DNA of 64,000 bases from Candidatus Saccharimonadota bacterium (GTDB taxonomy: Bacteria > Patescibacteriota > Saccharimonadia > Saccharimonadales > Saccharimonadaceae), in contig JAQGHF010000002.1 in the NCBI GenBank assembly GCA_028288995.1, positions 105,537 to 169,536 of the forward strand, read 5' to 3'. Every line of letters begins with the position of its first letter. Positions within the stretch are counted from its first letter, which is position 1. The notes under the pieces were generated by a model. That model had not been told where the DNA came from, made no database searches, and saw nothing but the letters and a program-made list of their open reading frames with translations. The translations under genes were made by a program, and so were the position numbers. Shown here piece by piece: positions 1-8,979 of the stretch.

Positions 1-817
1 CAATCTCTCGGTAGGTAACCAATCCCCAGTTTTCCATTGCGCCGGACGAGAAATCAGGAAGTGCAACATGGTCAGACTTTGGGAGTGGGTAGGGAACTTC
101 AAAGTACTCATCAAAGAATTCGATGCCACGAGTTGCAATATCGAGCGCAAAGTCGAGACTTTCTGGAGTTTGCGCTGGCGTCGCGTAGATGTTTACTTCA
201 ACGCCACTTTTCGTTTTCGCGGATTTCTTTTGCAACTCCCCAATAACCCACGCAAGGAGGTAGCTACTCATACGTGGCGTTGTTTCAAAAGTTGTGACGA
301 GGAGGTCATTTTCAACTCGTTGGTCTTTGACGGGCATATTCCCAAGCACAACAACACCTTGCTCGGTAGAAAGTATCACGTCAAATGTTGCTTTTGCCTC
401 AGGTTCATCGATACAGGGGAAGGCTTCTCTGGCATGGTGACTCTCAAATTGTGTGGCAAGTAGTTCTTTCTTGACGCCATCGTGTTCGTAGTAACAAGGA
501 TAGAGTCCGTGCATCCCATCAGTAATTTCACCAGAGAACCCAACGACGACGACATGTGTGCCACCTGTAATGTCAGGATGCGTGATCGTCAGCTCTTGGT
601 CTTCATTGTTAAGTGAAAAGTCAGCTCGTTTACCGTCAAAAGTTACTGACTGGATGGCAAGATCCTTGGCGTGTAACATAATGTTTTTTGCACCAACGAC
701 GGATTCACCATTGATAGTGACAGTTCCGGCGAAAGTTCGACCAATACGGTCAAGCGATACTGATAGTTGATAGTGTTCTGGAACGAATGTCTGAATAAGT
801 CGGGCTACAGTCTGCAT
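1..817 (-). CDS. pepN: M1-family aminopeptidase, partial (C-terminal part beyond the window)
   Basis: Reading the minus strand from ATG 817 gives an open frame of 272 codons that runs off the window edge. It starts MQTVARLIQTFVPEHY and ends with the GAMENWG exopeptidase signature at about residues 261-267, followed by LVTYREI. The fragment matches the N-terminal beta-saddle domain of zinc-dependent M1 aminopeptidases and the start of the catalytic domain. The HExxH zinc site should lie about 25-40 residues past the window edge. These enzymes remove N-terminal amino acids from peptides in the cytoplasm, which would suit an organism that lives on host peptides (inference). The start is supported by a promoter, TTGTAA-17-TATACT, ending only 8 bases before the ATG. 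The gene diverges from the secreted nuclease gene at 943. Confidence 0.9.
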   Translation of the reverse strand, partial: MQTVARLIQTFVPEHYQLSVSLDRIGRTFAGTVTINGESVVGAKNIMLHAKDLAIQSVTFDGKRADFSLNNEDQELTITHPDITGGTHVVVVGFSGEITDGMHGLYPCYYEHDGVKKELLATQFESHHAREAFPCIDEPEAKATFDVILSTEQGVVVLGNMPVKDQRVENDLLVTTFETTPRMSSYLLAWVIGELQKKSAKTKSGVEVNIYATPAQTPESLDFALDIATRGIEFFDEYFEVPYPLPKSDHVALPDFSSGAMENWGLVTYREI

Positions 818-825
818 ATATACCT

Positions 826-854
826 AGTATAGCAACCAAATGACCGGCTTACAA
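826..854 (-). promoter_or_regulatory. Promoter of the M1 aminopeptidase gene
   Basis: On the minus strand, TTGTAA (854-849) and TATACT (831-826) are separated by 17 bases. The ATG at 817 follows the -10 box after 8 bases, so the transcript should be leaderless or carry only 1-3 untranslated bases. Confidence 0.6.
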
Positions 855-907
855 AAGTTGAAATATTAAAACATTCTGTTGCAAACACATCGAACCGTAT
901 AGCCTCC

Positions 908-936
908 TTGGCACTATTGCCTACATAATTCATACT
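908..936 (+). promoter_or_regulatory. Promoter of the secreted nuclease gene
   Basis: TTGGCA (908-913), a 17-base spacer and CATACT (931-936) are followed after 6 bases by the ATG at 943. No Shine-Dalgarno site can fit, so a leaderless mRNA is predicted. Confidence 0.6.
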
Positions 937-942
937 AAGTAT

Positions 943-1632
943 ATGAACATGCGTCTTCGGAGGAATATTGTCGCCTTGCTTAGTCTGATAGGGTTTGCTG
1001 CAGTTATTCTGGCAGCTGCACCACCTGTGATTGAAGAGACGAATAAAGCTCAAACAGCGGCGGTCGTCGCACAGCCTTCGGGATCGGCGGCAAAAACACT
1101 CGAAAGCTTGGCTGTGAAAGGTCGTGCTCCGAAAACTGACTATTCGAGGAGCCAATTTGGGAGTGGGTGGACAACAACCAGCGGCTGCGATACGAGGAAT
1201 ATTATTTTACACAGGGATTTACAGAATCCAGTCGTCGATGAAAAATGTGTCGTGACTTCCGGTACATTAAATGACCCGTATACGGCAATGGTGATTATTT
1301 TTACAAAAGGAAGTAGTGCCATCCAGATAGATCATGTCGTTGCTTTATCTGATGCCTGGCAAACCGGTGCGCAGGTCTTAACGAGAGCACAGCGAATACA
1401 ACTTGCTAACGATCCGATGGAGCTTATTGCAGTGCAGGGAGATGCGAATCAACAAAAGAGTGATGGTGATGCAGCAACCTGGCTGCCTTCAAATAAAAGT
1501 TTTCGCTGTGAATATGTTGCCCGTCAAATTGCCGTAAAGCAAAAGTATAGCTTGTGGGTAACTCTCGCGGAAAAACAGGCAATGCTCGACGTCTTGACAA
1601 CGTGCCCGGATCAAGCGCTACCGGCAAAGTAG
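943..1632 (+). CDS. Secreted HNH endonuclease-like protein (DUF1524 / GmrSD C-terminal type)
   Basis: This 229-residue protein has an N-terminal hydrophobic segment (residues 8-27) that should act as a signal peptide or anchor, then a low-complexity linker. From about residue 58 it matches the DUF1524-type HNH fold: GRAPKTDYSR, a CDTRN motif (82-86), the QIDHVVALSDAW block (residues 128-139, with D130 and H131 as catalytic or metal residues), NQQKSDGD (169-176) and the LPxNK segment (181-185). Homologues are secreted or surface nucleases common in Actinobacteria. Degrading extracellular DNA, from the host or the environment, for nucleotide salvage is the likely role in a CPR organism that probably cannot make nucleotides itself (inference). 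The ATG at 943 is chosen because the -10 box ends 6 bases upstream. Confidence 0.85.
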   Translation: MNMRLRRNIVALLSLIGFAAVILAAAPPVIEETNKAQTAAVVAQPSGSAAKTLESLAVKGRAPKTDYSRSQFGSGWTTTSGCDTRNIILHRDLQNPVVDEKCVVTSGTLNDPYTAMVIIFTKGSSAIQIDHVVALSDAWQTGAQVLTRAQRIQLANDPMELIAVQGDANQQKSDGDAATWLPSNKSFRCEYVARQIAVKQKYSLWVTLAEKQAMLDVLTTCPDQALPAK

Positions 1633-1638
1633 TCCTTC

Positions 1639-1667
1639 TTGCGTTTGCGCACGCCATTCGTTATAAT
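1639..1667 (+). promoter_or_regulatory. nusA promoter
   Basis: TTGCGT (1639-1644) and TATAAT (1662-1667) are separated by 17 bases. The start site should be near 1674, giving a leader of about 73 bases before the nusA ATG. Confidence 0.7.
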
Positions 1668-1681
1668 AGCGACAGTACATT

Positions 1682-1704
1682 CCGGCCAGCAGGTCGGATT
1701 TTTT
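1682..1704 (+). terminator. Terminator-like hairpin in the nusA leader (candidate attenuator)
   Basis: CCGGCC (1682-1687), loop AGCA and GGTCGG (1692-1697) form a 6-bp stem with one G-T pair. A run of six T (1699-1704) follows directly. It lies only about 8 bases after the predicted start site and before the nusA Shine-Dalgarno (AAAGGAATGAG). An intrinsic terminator inside the leader of a termination factor suggests autoregulation (inference). Confidence 0.5.
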
Positions 1705-1746
1705 CATAGAAAAGTACTTAGGTACATAAGAAAGGAATGAGAAATT

Positions 1747-2886
1747 ATGGATGAATTAAATCTAAAACAATTGACTCTCGCGGTTCGAACAATCGCTGAA
1801 GAGAAAAACCTCCCAGAAGAAATCGTTATGTCAGTTATTGAACAAGCGATCGCTGCTGCATGGCGCCGTGATAATGGTGAACGTGATCAAGAAGTTCGTA
1901 GCGAACTTAATATCGATAAGGGTACCGCAAAGGTATTTGTATCTCGTGAAGTCGTTGAGATCGTTGGAAGTGATGCCCACGAAATCAGTCTTGCAGATGC
2001 AAAGAAGGTTAAAAAAGACGCTGCACTTGGTGACATGATCGAAGAAGAACATGAAGTGAGTAGCTTCGGGCGTGTTGCTGCGCAAACTGCAAAGCAAGTT
2101 GTATTACAACGACTTCGTGAAGCGGAACGTGAAGTTGTGCTGAGCGAATACGAAGACAAGATCGGTACCGTCGTGAACGGAACTGTTCAACGTGTTGAGC
2201 CACGGGTTATTCGTATTGAAATCGGTAAAGCAAACGGTATTATTCCACAAAGCGAACAAATTCAAGGTGAATACTACAGTGTTGGTAGCCGCATCAAGGT
2301 CTTCATTAAAGATATTGAGCGTGACAATCGTGGTCCACAGCTTATCCTTAGCCGTGGCAACACTGAATTTATTGAATATCTCTTCCGCCAAGAAGTTCCT
2401 GAACTTGAAACTGGTGCAGTAGAGATTAAAGCGATCGCTCGTGAGGCTGGACGCCGAACAAAGCTTGCTGTTGCAAGTACAGTACCTGGTGTTGATCCAG
2501 TCGGTACATTCGTTGGTGGTCATGGAACACGTGTTCAGGCCGTCATGAACGAAGTTGGTGACCAAGAAAAGATCGACATCGTTACTTACGATCCAGAAAT
2601 CGAACAGTTTATCAAGAACGCACTAAGTCCAGCGGAAGTTGCAAAGGTTGTGATCCGTGAAGCTGACAAGCGTGCGACTGTCTACGTCAACGAAGACCAA
2701 CAGTCTATCGCTATCGGTCGTGGTGGACAAAACGTCCGTCTCGCAAGCCGACTTACTGGCTATGAGCTTGATATTGAACAAGCAACGGCTGTTCCAAAGC
2801 CTGCTGCAGATAAAAACCCAAAGAAGAATATCGAAGATAGCCTTCTCGACGCCGCCCGGGAAGTTGAAGAAACTCCAGAAGCGTAA
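1747..2886 (+). CDS. nusA: Transcription termination/antitermination factor NusA
   Basis: This 379-residue protein has the family layout. The N-terminal RNA polymerase-binding domain spans about 1-130. An S1 domain follows at about 135-200 (IGTVVNGTVQRVE). Two KH domains span about 205-350, with the GxxG loop IAIGRGGQNVRLAS near residue 322. The acidic C-terminal repeats of enterobacterial NusA are absent, as in most bacteria. NusA binds core RNA polymerase and nascent RNA, enhances pausing and modulates intrinsic termination. The ATG at 1747 follows an AAAGGAATGAG ribosome site. The rimP, rbfA and infB genes usually found beside nusA are not here: upstream is the nuclease gene and downstream is clpC under its own promoter. 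Confidence 0.97.
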   Translation: MDELNLKQLTLAVRTIAEEKNLPEEIVMSVIEQAIAAAWRRDNGERDQEVRSELNIDKGTAKVFVSREVVEIVGSDAHEISLADAKKVKKDAALGDMIEEEHEVSSFGRVAAQTAKQVVLQRLREAEREVVLSEYEDKIGTVVNGTVQRVEPRVIRIEIGKANGIIPQSEQIQGEYYSVGSRIKVFIKDIERDNRGPQLILSRGNTEFIEYLFRQEVPELETGAVEIKAIAREAGRRTKLAVASTVPGVDPVGTFVGGHGTRVQAVMNEVGDQEKIDIVTYDPEIEQFIKNALSPAEVAKVVIREADKRATVYVNEDQQSIAIGRGGQNVRLASRLTGYELDIEQATAVPKPAADKNPKKNIEDSLLDAAREVEETPEA

Positions 2887-2914
2887 GTTTTCGTACAATT
2901 CGAATACACAAAAA

Positions 2915-2953
2915 TTAGCACTCTATTGACCCGAGTGCTAATTTTGCTATACT
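2915..2953 (+). promoter_or_regulatory. CIRCE operator (HrcA site) overlapping the clpC promoter
   Basis: TTAGCACTC (2915-2923), a 9-base spacer and GAGTGCTAA (2933-2941) match the CIRCE consensus perfectly. The -35 box TTGACC (2926-2931) lies inside the element, and TATACT (2948-2953) follows after 16 bases. HrcA bound here would block RNA polymerase directly, so clpC should be heat-shock induced. The hrcA gene is not in this window. Confidence 0.93.
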
Positions 2954-3022
2954 AGATATAGAACCAAGCGAAAAAACAAAATAAGCTTGCGCTTCTTATA
3001 TAGGAGGATAGATAATAAGATT

Positions 3023-5503
3023 ATGGCTGATGATTTTGCAGAATTTATCTCGCATCTCACCGACAATGCACGGACTAGTCTTCATCATGCCACCTTGATT
3101 GCTCAAGGGTATGGAAGCCCCTACATTGGTACCGAACACCTTCTACTTGGGGTTATGGCGCAAGGCGCGTCAGTGGGTGCGAAAATCTTAGCAGATGCTG
3201 GTGTGACGCTTGACCGCGCACAAACTGCACTTAATATGGTTCCCGTGTCTGCCGTTGTTGGCGGGCTTAGTACGAAGAGCCTGAGCGAAACTGCAAAACT
3301 GACACTTAAAATGAGTTGGGATATTGCACAAGAGTTTCACCAGGATTACCTAGGAACAGAACATATTCTTTACAGTATTTTAACGCAGAAGAATGCCCGT
3401 GCAACGGTGCTCCTTCGTGATATGAATGTAAATATTACTGATATTGTGTCAGAGCTTGAAGAGTATCTTGATCGTCAAGGTGACGCGTATATTCAGAGTG
3501 ATGATGAGACTGTGACTGAATCGAAAAAAACACCACAACGAAAGGGTGCACTTGGAACATTCGGAACTGATTTAACGGCACGTGCTAAAGAGGGTCGCCT
3601 TGATCCAGTGATTGGACGTGGTGAGCAAGAAGAGCGCCTTGTGACAATTCTTAGCCGACGTACCAAGAACAACCCAGTCCTTATTGGTGAACCTGGGGTC
3701 GGTAAGACTGCAATTGTTGAAGGTCTTGCGCAGCGTATTGCCAGCGAAGATGTGCCAGAGCACTTGCTCGACAAGCGTATTGTGCAACTTGACCTCGCGG
3801 GTATGATTGCTGGTACAAAGTATCGTGGTGAATTTGAAGAGCGCCTCAAAAAAGTTGTCTCAGAACTCCAAGAGCAGAAGAATGTTATTGTCTTTATCGA
3901 TGAACTTCACTTGCTCGTCGGTGCTGGTGCAGCTGAAGGTGCACTTGATGCCGCAAACATGCTGAAACCTGCGCTTGCTCGTGGTGAAATCCGTTTGATT
4001 GGTGCGACGACACTCGATGAATACCGAAAGCATATCGAAAAAGATACTGCCTTAGAGCGACGACTTCAAACGATTGTTGTTCCAGAGCCAAAACTCAAAG
4101 ACACAATCGCTATCCTAAAGGGATTAAAGCCTTATTATGAAAAGCATCACGGTGTCACTATCAGTGATGAAGTTATTGAAGATGCTGTCTATATGGCTGA
4201 CCGCTACATTAATGAACGTTACATGCCAGACAAAGCCATTGATGTGATTGATGAAGCCGCTGCACGTGTCCGTGTTAAATCTGGACGTAAGCCAAGTAAG
4301 CTTCGCGACTACATGCGCCAACTCAAAAATCTTAATGAAAAGATGGAAGAGGCTGTGACCGGCGAAGATTACGAACGAGCTGCACTGTATAAGACACGAA
4401 TTAGTCAGCTCAATACGAAACTTGAAGAAACTCGGGCAGAGTACGAAAAGAAAACTCCCGTTGTCCTCGGCGATGAAGATATCGCCTATGCAATTTCCCT
4501 CATGACTGGCATTCCTGTGAGTCGTGTACAAAAGTCCGAAGCGAAACTCCTTCGAAACCTGGAAGGTCACCTTGAAAAGTATGTGATTGGACAACGTGAA
4601 GCTGTTGAAAAGGTATCACGTGCAATTCGTCGAAGTCGAAGTGGGGTTGCAAGTAGCAAACGCCCTATCGGATCATTTGTCTTTATGGGTCCAACCGGTG
4701 TTGGTAAGACGGAGCTTGCAAGAGTACTCGCACGAGAAGTCTTTGGAAGTGAAGACAACCTTATCAAGATAGACATGAGTGAATTTAGTGAACGCCATAA
4801 CGCAAGTCGACTCGTCGGTGCACCTGCTGGCTATGTTGGCTATGAAGATGGCGGGCAATTGACCGATAAGATTCGTCGCCAACCGTATAGCGTTGTCTTG
4901 TTCGATGAGATTGAAAAGGCGAACCCTGAAGTCTTCCATTTGCTCCTGCAGATTCTTGAAGATGGAGCGTTAACAGATGCAAAGGGTCACAAGGTTGATT
5001 TCTCAAACTCGATTGTCATCTTAACGAGTAACTTGGGCGCTGATCGTATGATGAAAGAGTCAAGTCTTGGCTTTAATGCGATTACACGAAACGACCAGAA
5101 ACACTTGGATGATGTTCATAATGAAAACGCACTTGCTGCGGAAGAAGCTTTGAACCGTATTATGCGACCAGAGCTTATCAACCGCTTTGACTCGATTGTT
5201 ACTTTCCGAGCACTCACAAAGAAAGAAGTTGGTAAGATCTTTGATAAGTTACTTGCTGAACTTCAAGATCGTTTAGTGCGAAAGGGAATTCATCTTGTGA
5301 TTGCGGCATCCGCGAAACGGCAAATTATCGCTGAAGGTCACGATGAGAAATATGGTGCACGTCCCCTTAGACGTGCAATGCAAGATCTGTTAGAATTACC
5401 TGTAGCTGATGGCATTTTATCCGGAGAATACGAAAAGGGTACTGTGCTAAAGATATCTGCGGTAAGGGGAAAAATTCAGATCAATGTTGGACAAGAAGCA
5501 TAG
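3023..5503 (+). CDS. clpC: ATP-dependent Clp protease ATPase subunit ClpC
   Basis: This 826-residue AAA+ unfoldase has all the ClpC parts: two Clp_N repeats (about residues 1-145), a first ATPase module with Walker A GEPGVGKT, and a UVR coiled-coil ([15 protein letters not shown]), which separates ClpC from ClpB. The second module carries Walker A GPTGVGKT and the LGF loop (SSLGFNA) that docks on ClpP. The C-terminal D2-small domain contains [10 protein letters not shown]. It unfolds proteins and feeds them to ClpP, whose gene at 24175 carries the same CIRCE operator. ATG 3023 is chosen because AGGAGG lies at 3002-3007 and the protein then begins MADDFAEF, as family members do. An in-frame TTG at 2987 would place that ribosome site inside the coding region. 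The 3' end overlaps the next gene by 20 bases. Confidence 0.96.
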   Translation: MADDFAEFISHLTDNARTSLHHATLIAQGYGSPYIGTEHLLLGVMAQGASVGAKILADAGVTLDRAQTALNMVPVSAVVGGLSTKSLSETAKLTLKMSWDIAQEFHQDYLGTEHILYSILTQKNARATVLLRDMNVNITDIVSELEEYLDRQGDAYIQSDDETVTESKKTPQRKGALGTFGTDLTARAKEGRLDPVIGRGEQEERLVTILSRRTKNNPVLIGEPGVGKTAIVEGLAQRIASEDVPEHLLDKRIVQLDLAGMIAGTKYRGEFEERLKKVVSELQEQKNVIVFIDELHLLVGAGAAEGALDAANMLKPALARGEIRLIGATTLDEYRKHIEKDTALERRLQTIVVPEPKLKDTIAILKGLKPYYEKHHGVTISDEVIEDAVYMADRYINERYMPDKAIDVIDEAAARVRVKSGRKPSKLRDYMRQLKNLNEKMEEAVTGEDYERAALYKTRISQLNTKLEETRAEYEKKTPVVLGDEDIAYAISLMTGIPVSRVQKSEAKLLRNLEGHLEKYVIGQREAVEKVSRAIRRSRSGVASSKRPIGSFVFMGPTGVGKTELARVLAREVFGSEDNLIKIDMSEFSERHNASRLVGAPAGYVGYEDGGQLTDKIRRQPYSVVLFDEIEKANPEVFHLLLQILEDGALTDAKGHKVDFSNSIVILTSNLGADRMMKESSLGFNAITRNDQKHLDDVHNENALAAEEALNRIMRPELINRFDSIVTFRALTKKEVGKIFDKLLAELQDRLVRKGIHLVIAASAKRQIIAEGHDEKYGARPLRRAMQDLLELPVADGILSGEYEKGTVLKISAVRGKIQINVGQEA

Positions 5504-6488
5504 CCCAAGACGAACAATTGTTGGTGGACTGTTCAGTATTGCTATCCTCGGGATTGCAGCTTTCCTCCTTTTAAATCAACAGTACGTCAAAGATCAAATT
5601 ACGGTATGGTCATATAGAGTACCATCGAACGTACAGACGATTGAAAGTCGTATCGATTTTTCGGGGAGAGGAAAATTCTACTTTTATGCAACACAACCTG
5701 AATTGGACGGATCTGATAAATTCAACGCAGACTGTCCACGTCAGGAAGTAGGCAACCCAATTCTTGGATGTTATGCCTCGGGTAGGATTTACGTTTACGA
5801 TGTGACGAATGCGCAGCTTGATGGTATTGAAGAAGTAACGGCTGCCCACGAAATGCTACACTCCGTATGGGAACGTATGAGTGATGCCGACCGTACTCGC
5901 GTTAGCGCGCTGCTTGAAGCTGAATACAAGACGCTTGGAAGTAATACAGATCTTACTGCGCGTATGAGCTATTACCAGCGAACAGAACCGGGACAGTTCG
6001 ATAATGAACTCCATTCTATCTTGGGAACTGAAATTGGTAATTTAAGCCCTGCACTCGAGACCTACTATAAACAGTACTTTAATGATCGTCAGAAAGTTGT
6101 CGATTTACACGCACAATATAGCACTGTGTTTATAAATCTAAAGGCGCAATCAGACTCACTCTACAATGATTTAACGACACTTGGGTCGAGCATTGAAAGT
6201 CGCTCGACGCAGTACGACGCAGACGTGAAACAATTGTCTGCTGATATTACGGCGTTCAACACCAGGGCGAATAATGGCGACTTCTCATCAATGGGTCAGT
6301 TTAATAGTGAACGCGCTGCACTCCTTGCTCGTTCAAACCAACTAGATGCGGATCGCGCATCGATTAGTAGAGATATTGATATCTATAATTTGAAATACGC
6401 AGACTATCAAAAAGTATCAACAGAAATTGAAACGTTGAACAAGAGTATCGATAGTATTAAGGATCTCCAACCGGCACCGTCAGTTTAA
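5484..6488 (+). CDS. Membrane-anchored protein with an HExxH metalloprotease-like motif and a coiled coil
   Basis: I do not recognise a named family. The 334-residue protein has a positively charged N-terminus, one membrane segment (about residues 12-30) and then an extracytoplasmic domain. That domain contains H122-E-M-L-H126 in the context TAAHEMLHSVWERM, the zinc-metalloprotease HExxH signature. Two cysteines (84 and 96) could form a disulfide. The region from about residue 200 to the end is rich in Q, D, S, L and A with heptad character, suggesting a long coiled coil. It starts 20 bases before the clpC stop, so it is probably translationally coupled and co-regulated with ClpC by HrcA. A role in envelope quality control is an inference from that coupling. 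Peptidase activity is unproven. Confidence 0.7.
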   Translation: MLDKKHSPRRTIVGGLFSIAILGIAAFLLLNQQYVKDQITVWSYRVPSNVQTIESRIDFSGRGKFYFYATQPELDGSDKFNADCPRQEVGNPILGCYASGRIYVYDVTNAQLDGIEEVTAAHEMLHSVWERMSDADRTRVSALLEAEYKTLGSNTDLTARMSYYQRTEPGQFDNELHSILGTEIGNLSPALETYYKQYFNDRQKVVDLHAQYSTVFINLKAQSDSLYNDLTTLGSSIESRSTQYDADVKQLSADITAFNTRANNGDFSSMGQFNSERAALLARSNQLDADRASISRDIDIYNLKYADYQKVSTEIETLNKSIDSIKDLQPAPSV

Positions 6489-6511
6489 TAATAATTACAC
6501 TTTAAAGAGGC

Positions 6512-6517
6512 TATAAT
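6512..6517 (+). promoter_or_regulatory. -10 box of radA
   Basis: TATAAT (6512-6517) ends 7 bases before the radA ATG at 6525. The -35 region is weak. A leaderless transcript is predicted. Confidence 0.5.
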
Positions 6518-6524
6518 ACATATA

Positions 6525-7877
6525 ATGGCAAAAGCTAAAACTCAGTTTGTCTGTCAAAATTGCGGAGCGGTACACAGTAAGTGGTCTGGGCGTTGTGATA
6601 ACTGTGGCGAGTGGAATACCCTCGTTGAACAGATTGCGAACACAGGCTCATCTTCAGTTGCAAAAGCCTCAAGTACCGGGCACCCGTTAAAGGTCCAGTC
6701 TATTAAAGATATGACGATCGACGACACCTCGAAGCGAATACCGACAGGTGCTACCGACCTTGATGTAGTGCTTGGCGGCGGTATTCTTCCTGGTGCAGTC
6801 GTTTTACTTGCCGGTCAACCTGGTATCGGTAAAAGTACCTTACTGTTACAGGTCACTGCATTTATTGCAAAAACGACATCTGTTTTATATGTCAGTGGTG
6901 AAGAGTCTGCGAGTCAGGTAAAACTGCGTGCTGGACGCTTGGGCGCTGAATCAAGTGAACGATTAGACTTTGCTGCCAGTACGAGTGCGAATGATATTGC
7001 CGCAACCATTCGTGGTGGTCACTATGATTTGGTGATTGTTGACTCGATCCAAACACTAGCCCTGGATGAAATTACGAGTGCACCTGGAACAGTGAGCCAA
7101 ATCACAAACAGCAGTAATGTCCTGATCCGTGCCGCAAAAGAAACCGGAACTGCAGTTATTCTTGTCGGACATGTCACAAAAGAGGGAAGTATTGCTGGTC
7201 CGAAAGTACTTGAACACCTTGTTGATGTCGTATTGCAATTCGAAGGTGATCGTTATGGTGGATTTAAGATTGTCCGCGCAGCAAAGAATCGTTTCGGATC
7301 AACCAATGAAGCAGCGATTTTTGAGATGTACGAAGAAGGTCTGCGACCTGTTGAAAATCCATCCGCTGCACTCCTTGCTGAACGTAATCCTGCCGATGGA
7401 TCAGTTGTTCTAGCGACGCTTGAAGGCACACGACCACTGTTGGTTGAGATCCAAGCCCTTGTCAATCCGACCAGTTTCGGGTATCCTAAGCGTACTGCGA
7501 GCGGGTTTGATCTCAATCGACTCAATGTGCTGATCGCCGTCATGGAGCGTCGCACGAAATTGAATTTATCTGACAAAGACATCTATATCAATGTTGTCGG
7601 CGGTCTCAAACTAAACGATCAAGCAGCGGATCTTGCGATCTGTATGGCAATTGCCAGTGCTGCAGCAGGACGCCGTTTAGACGACGAAACGGTCGTCTTC
7701 GGTGAAGTAGGACTCGGTGGCGAAGTTCGCTCCGTCCCTGGTGTCGACAAACGTGTTGCAGAAGCAAAGAAGCTTGGCTTTAAACTCGCCATAGCGCCGA
7801 AAATACACAGTAAAAATACATTTATTAAACCTGTTGCCGATCTTCGCAGTGCGCTGATCGACTACTTACAAAACTAA
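6525..7877 (+). CDS. radA: DNA repair protein RadA
   Basis: The 450-residue protein has the full RadA layout. A four-cysteine zinc finger lies at C10, C13, C24 and C27. A RecA-like ATPase follows with Walker A GQPGIGKST (97-105), the family KNRFG motif near residue 254, and a C-terminal Lon-protease-like domain (LKLNDQAADLAI). RadA is a hexameric helicase that promotes branch migration during recombination and, in competent bacteria, during transformation. The zinc finger is intact here, which contrasts with the cysteine loss in RNA polymerase and ribosomal proteins elsewhere in the window. The PIN-TRAM gene follows 14 bases downstream and is probably co-transcribed. Confidence 0.96.
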   Translation: MAKAKTQFVCQNCGAVHSKWSGRCDNCGEWNTLVEQIANTGSSSVAKASSTGHPLKVQSIKDMTIDDTSKRIPTGATDLDVVLGGGILPGAVVLLAGQPGIGKSTLLLQVTAFIAKTTSVLYVSGEESASQVKLRAGRLGAESSERLDFAASTSANDIAATIRGGHYDLVIVDSIQTLALDEITSAPGTVSQITNSSNVLIRAAKETGTAVILVGHVTKEGSIAGPKVLEHLVDVVLQFEGDRYGGFKIVRAAKNRFGSTNEAAIFEMYEEGLRPVENPSAALLAERNPADGSVVLATLEGTRPLLVEIQALVNPTSFGYPKRTASGFDLNRLNVLIAVMERRTKLNLSDKDIYINVVGGLKLNDQAADLAICMAIASAAAGRRLDDETVVFGEVGLGGEVRSVPGVDKRVAEAKKLGFKLAIAPKIHSKNTFIKPVADLRSALIDYLQN

Positions 7878-7891
7878 GAAGAAAAGAAATT

Positions 7892-8920
7892 ATGGAACTA
7901 TTAATCATCTGCGCACTGCTTGTCATTGCCGCAGAAACTACCTATTTGGTAGTAGCTCAAACTATTAAATTTAAGCATTCAAAGAAACAACATATGCCTA
8001 TCTTTGTGGATACATCAGTATTGATCGATGGTCGTATCATTTCGATTGCCGAGTCAGGCTTTATTACGAGCACACTCTTTATCCCAAGAAGCGTCGTTGG
8101 AGAACTACAGTTCCTCGCTGACAATGCAGACACTGAAAAGCGAAGTCGTGCACGTCACGGACTCGATATTGTGAAAGAACTGCAAGCTATGGCGAACGTG
8201 AAGGTTGAAATCTTTAACGATGGTACGAAAGCTGAAGAAGGTGTTGATAACCGTCTTCTGAAACTCGCTAAGGAATATAACGGAGCGATTTGTACAATCG
8301 ATTTTAACCTCAATAAGGTTGCACAAGTAGAAGGGATTCCCGTCCTTAATGTGAATGACCTCGCAAAGACACTCCGTATGGCGTATCTTCCCGGTGAAAA
8401 GATTAAACTTGAGCTGACACAAAAGGGAAATGATCAGCATCAAGCGATTGGACATCTTGATGATGGCACGATGGTTGTCGTTGAACACGCTAGCAGCCAG
8501 ATCGGTAAGATTGTTGAAATTGAATTTATCCGTGGTTTGCAAACTGCAGCCGGCAAAATGATGTTTGCTCGACTTGTTGGTGGTGGTGACCGTGACCTTG
8601 CAAAGAAGGCAGCACAAACAACGAAACGTGACCTTCCCAAGGTTAAATTACCACGACAGAAGGCAGTGAGGACAGAACGTATACAGCCGCAGGTCGCTGA
8701 ACTGCCTCAGGAAGCGCCTGTCGCAACTCCAGCAGTAGATGTGCTAGTACAGCCATCTCGACCAAAACGTCCTCAGCAGCCTCGCTACAACAAGCCTGCT
8801 GGTCAAACGGCACAAGTCGATACACCTCAACAAGCACCTCGTAAGAACAACGGACGACAAAACAATCGTCGACGAACACCTGAAGATAGTTTGTTTGAAC
8901 TACTTGATAAGCAAGAATAA
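7892..8920 (+). CDS. PIN-TRAM domain protein, membrane-anchored (YacL-like)
   Basis: The 342-residue protein begins with a membrane helix (residues 2-24). A PIN nuclease domain follows, with acidic residues D40 and D46 in the segment VDTSVLIDGR and further acidic residues in EEGVDNRLLKLA and CTIDFNLN. A TRAM RNA-binding domain spans about 165-235 (GHLDDGTMVVVEH). The tail after 240 is basic, proline- and glutamine-rich and probably disordered. Firmicute YacL proteins have the same core but several membrane helices. It is probably a membrane-bound RNase of unknown target. It follows radA with a ribosome site (GAAGAAAAGAAATT) and ends just before a bidirectional terminator. The radA-yacL neighbourhood is shared with Firmicutes. 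Confidence 0.85.
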   Translation: MELLIICALLVIAAETTYLVVAQTIKFKHSKKQHMPIFVDTSVLIDGRIISIAESGFITSTLFIPRSVVGELQFLADNADTEKRSRARHGLDIVKELQAMANVKVEIFNDGTKAEEGVDNRLLKLAKEYNGAICTIDFNLNKVAQVEGIPVLNVNDLAKTLRMAYLPGEKIKLELTQKGNDQHQAIGHLDDGTMVVVEHASSQIGKIVEIEFIRGLQTAAGKMMFARLVGGGDRDLAKKAAQTTKRDLPKVKLPRQKAVRTERIQPQVAELPQEAPVATPAVDVLVQPSRPKRPQQPRYNKPAGQTAQVDTPQQAPRKNNGRQNNRRRTPEDSLFELLDKQE

Positions 8921-8934
8921 AAAACTACTCATAT

Positions 8935-8968
8935 AAAAAAGAACCCCCATCATCGAGGGTTCTTTTTT
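8935..8968. terminator. Bidirectional intrinsic terminator
   Basis: AAAAAAGAACCC (8935-8946) pairs with GGGTTCTTTTTT (8957-8968). A and T tracts on both sides let it stop both the radA unit (plus) and the PBP gene (minus), which converge here. Confidence 0.9.
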
Positions 8969-8979
8969 ATATAGGTAGT

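Noticed and set aside
2104..2565. Minus-strand open frame of 153 codons opposite nusA
   Set aside because: It is a shadow of the conserved nusA frame, with no ribosome site or recognisable domain.
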